64,000 nt of DNA, taken from assembly GCA_018902795.1 (NCBI GenBank), contig JAHIQD010000002.1, positions 310,001 to 374,000 on the forward strand, given 5' to 3'. The notes below the pieces were generated by a model. It saw nothing but the letters and a program-made list of their open reading frames with translations, had not been told where the DNA came from and did not search any database. Shown here piece by piece: positions 62,897 to 64,000 of the stretch (its first letter is position 1; each line of letters begins with the position of its first letter). The translations under genes and the position numbers were made by a program. The DNA is from Bacteroidota bacterium (GTDB lineage: Bacteria > Bacteroidota > Bacteroidia > Flavobacteriales > Weeksellaceae).

Positions 62897-64000
62897 TTAT
62901 TTGGCAAGTTCCTTATAACTTCTTTGGATAAAATCCGTTAAATCTTTTCCTTTCAGAAGATTCTGCGAAAGTTTCGCCAGATCCAGAGCGTGTTTGATTT
63001 GTGAAGTTTTCTCCTCAGAACTTTCAGTTTTCAGTATTTTTCCTGCAAGTTCGCTGTTGGTATTCACCACAAGATTATACATTTCCGGGAAGCCACCCAT
63101 TCCGAACATTCCGCCACCACCGCCAGTAGCCTGCATGTCTTTCATTCTGCGGATAAATTCCGGCTGAGTGATGATAAACGGTGCATCGGTGCTTTCCAAA
63201 TCCTCCAACTGAACAGTGAATTTTGTATCTGAAATCCCCTCTTCTACATTTTTCTTCAGCGTTTCTTTTTCAGTGTCATTCAATTTAGAAATGACAGGCT
63301 CATCCTTTTTAATCAAATTATTGATATGATCGGCATCAACCCTCGCAAACTGAATTTTTCCTTTTGAAGTTTCCAGTTTCTGAATTAAGTGCGGAACAAT
63401 TGGGGAATCCAACAGTAATACTTCATATCCTTTATCTTTCGCAGCTTGAACATAACTGTGCTGATCATGTTCGTTTGTAGCATAAAGGATGACTAAATTT
63501 CCGTCTTTGTCGGTTTGGTTGGCTTTTATTTTCTCCTCAAACTCATTCCAAAGGAAATATTTCCCGTCTACATTAGGATACAAAGCAAACTTATCTGATT
63601 TCTCATAGAATTTATCTTCCGAAATCATTCCGTATTCAATAACGATTTTAATGTCGTTCCATTTCTGCTCGTAATCTTCACGGTTTTCGTTGATGAGTGA
63701 AGCCATTTTGTCTCCCACTTTTTTGGTGATATAGGAAGATATTTTCTTCACTGCACCGTCTGCCTGAAGGTAAGATCTCGAAACATTCAGCGGAATATCC
63801 GGTGAATCAATTACCCCTCTTAAAAGCATTAAAAAATCAGGAACAATCCCCTTCACCTCATCGGTGACGTACACCTGGTTCTGATAAAGCTGGATTTTGT
63901 CTTTTTCGATATTTAAATTATTCGCCAATTTCGGGAAGAAAAGAACTCCCGTAAGATTAAACGGATAATCCACATTCAGATGGATATGGAACAAAGGGTC
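62897..64000 (-). CDS. htpG: Molecular chaperone HtpG (partial)
   Basis: HtpG is the bacterial Hsp90. The 367 visible residues are the middle and C-terminal domains: DPLFHIHLNVDYPFNLTGVLFFP at the window edge, VYVTDEVKGIVPDFLMLLRGVIDS, then PLNVSRSYLQ, all diagnostic of the middle domain. The N-terminal ATPase domain (about 250 residues) lies beyond the right edge. Near residue 310 a Gly/Met-rich patch (GGGGGMFGMGGFPE) follows MKDMQAT, in place of the usual short loop. A terminator follows the gene. Confidence 0.95.
   Translation of the reverse strand, partial: DPLFHIHLNVDYPFNLTGVLFFPKLANNLNIEKDKIQLYQNQVYVTDEVKGIVPDFLMLLRGVIDSPDIPLNVSRSYLQADGAVKKISSYITKKVGDKMASLINENREDYEQKWNDIKIVIEYGMISEDKFYEKSDKFALYPNVDGKYFLWNEFEEKIKANQTDKDGNLVILYATNEHDQHSYVQAAKDKGYEVLLLDSPIVPHLIQKLETSKGKIQFARVDADHINNLIKKDEPVISKLNDTEKETLKKNVEEGISDTKFTVQLEDLESTDAPFIITQPEFIRRMKDMQATGGGGGMFGMGGFPEMYNLVVNTNSELAGKILKTESSEEKTSQIKHALDLAKLSQNLLKGKDLTDFIQRSYKELAK

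Overview
The window reads as chromosome of a low-GC member of the Bacteroidota, most likely the Flavobacteriia and close to the Chryseobacterium/Kaistella group. The signs are two SusC/SusD outer-membrane pairs, Bacteroidota-type promoters (TAnnTTTG at -7, sometimes TTTG near -33) in front of many genes, a methionine synthase split into two genes, a MoxR/DUF58 cluster, an OmpA protein with thrombospondin type 3 repeats and A-rich leaders without clear Shine-Dalgarno sites. No phage, insertion sequence or CRISPR array was seen. Both window edges cut genes: metH at the left and htpG at the right.

Layout. 1-6330 (minus strand) is a methionine locus: metX, an ACT-homoserine dehydrogenase and metZ in a tight operon, then the two halves of MetH. 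A SAM-I (S-box) riboswitch and a hairpin over a TTG start precede metX. 6400-9495 holds a GH63-like glucosidase and an OsmC protein. 9556-16646 is the MoxR-DUF58-DUF4350-DUF4129-membrane protein-SpoIIM cluster with a divergent RDD gene. 16685-23588 holds a small GNAT-like protein, a YebC regulator, OmpA, SmpB, an ABC-F protein and RecJ. 23611-29561 holds a GNAT-like protein of unknown role, a KefF-like/KefC potassium efflux pair, a lipoprotein, a GH13 amylase and AroQ. 29630-30135 holds two tRNA-Glu(UUC) genes around rpsT. 30196-39765 covers cell envelope and peptidase genes (amidase, LptD, RidA, M1 peptidase, HupE-like, DUF6702) plus a toxin-antitoxin pair whose toxin gene is frameshifted. 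39775-45750 holds radA, pyrG, yidC and rnhB. 46287-55605 carries two consecutive SusC-SusD operons. 55687-64000 holds argS, menE, arfB, a GreA-like factor, a deoxyhypusine-synthase-like gene, queA, an alkyltransferase-like gene, a 21-bp tandem repeat and htpG.

How the genes fit together. The left end converts aspartate semialdehyde to homoserine, activated homoserine, homocysteine and methionine, with SAM feedback at the RNA level. LptD, YidC, OmpA, the SPOR amidase and the SusCD pairs build or equip the envelope. SmpB and ArfB offer two routes for rescuing stalled ribosomes.

Most worth a second look: the SAM riboswitch joined to a TTG-start hairpin, a dispersed intergenic repeat present in two inverted copies, the duplicated SusCD modules that share leader, signal-peptide DNA and terminator, the broken toxin gene, the bacterial deoxyhypusine-synthase-like protein and the 21-bp tandem array. 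I did not find a clearly novel multi-gene system. All calls rest on reading the sequence and remembered family features; no database search was run.
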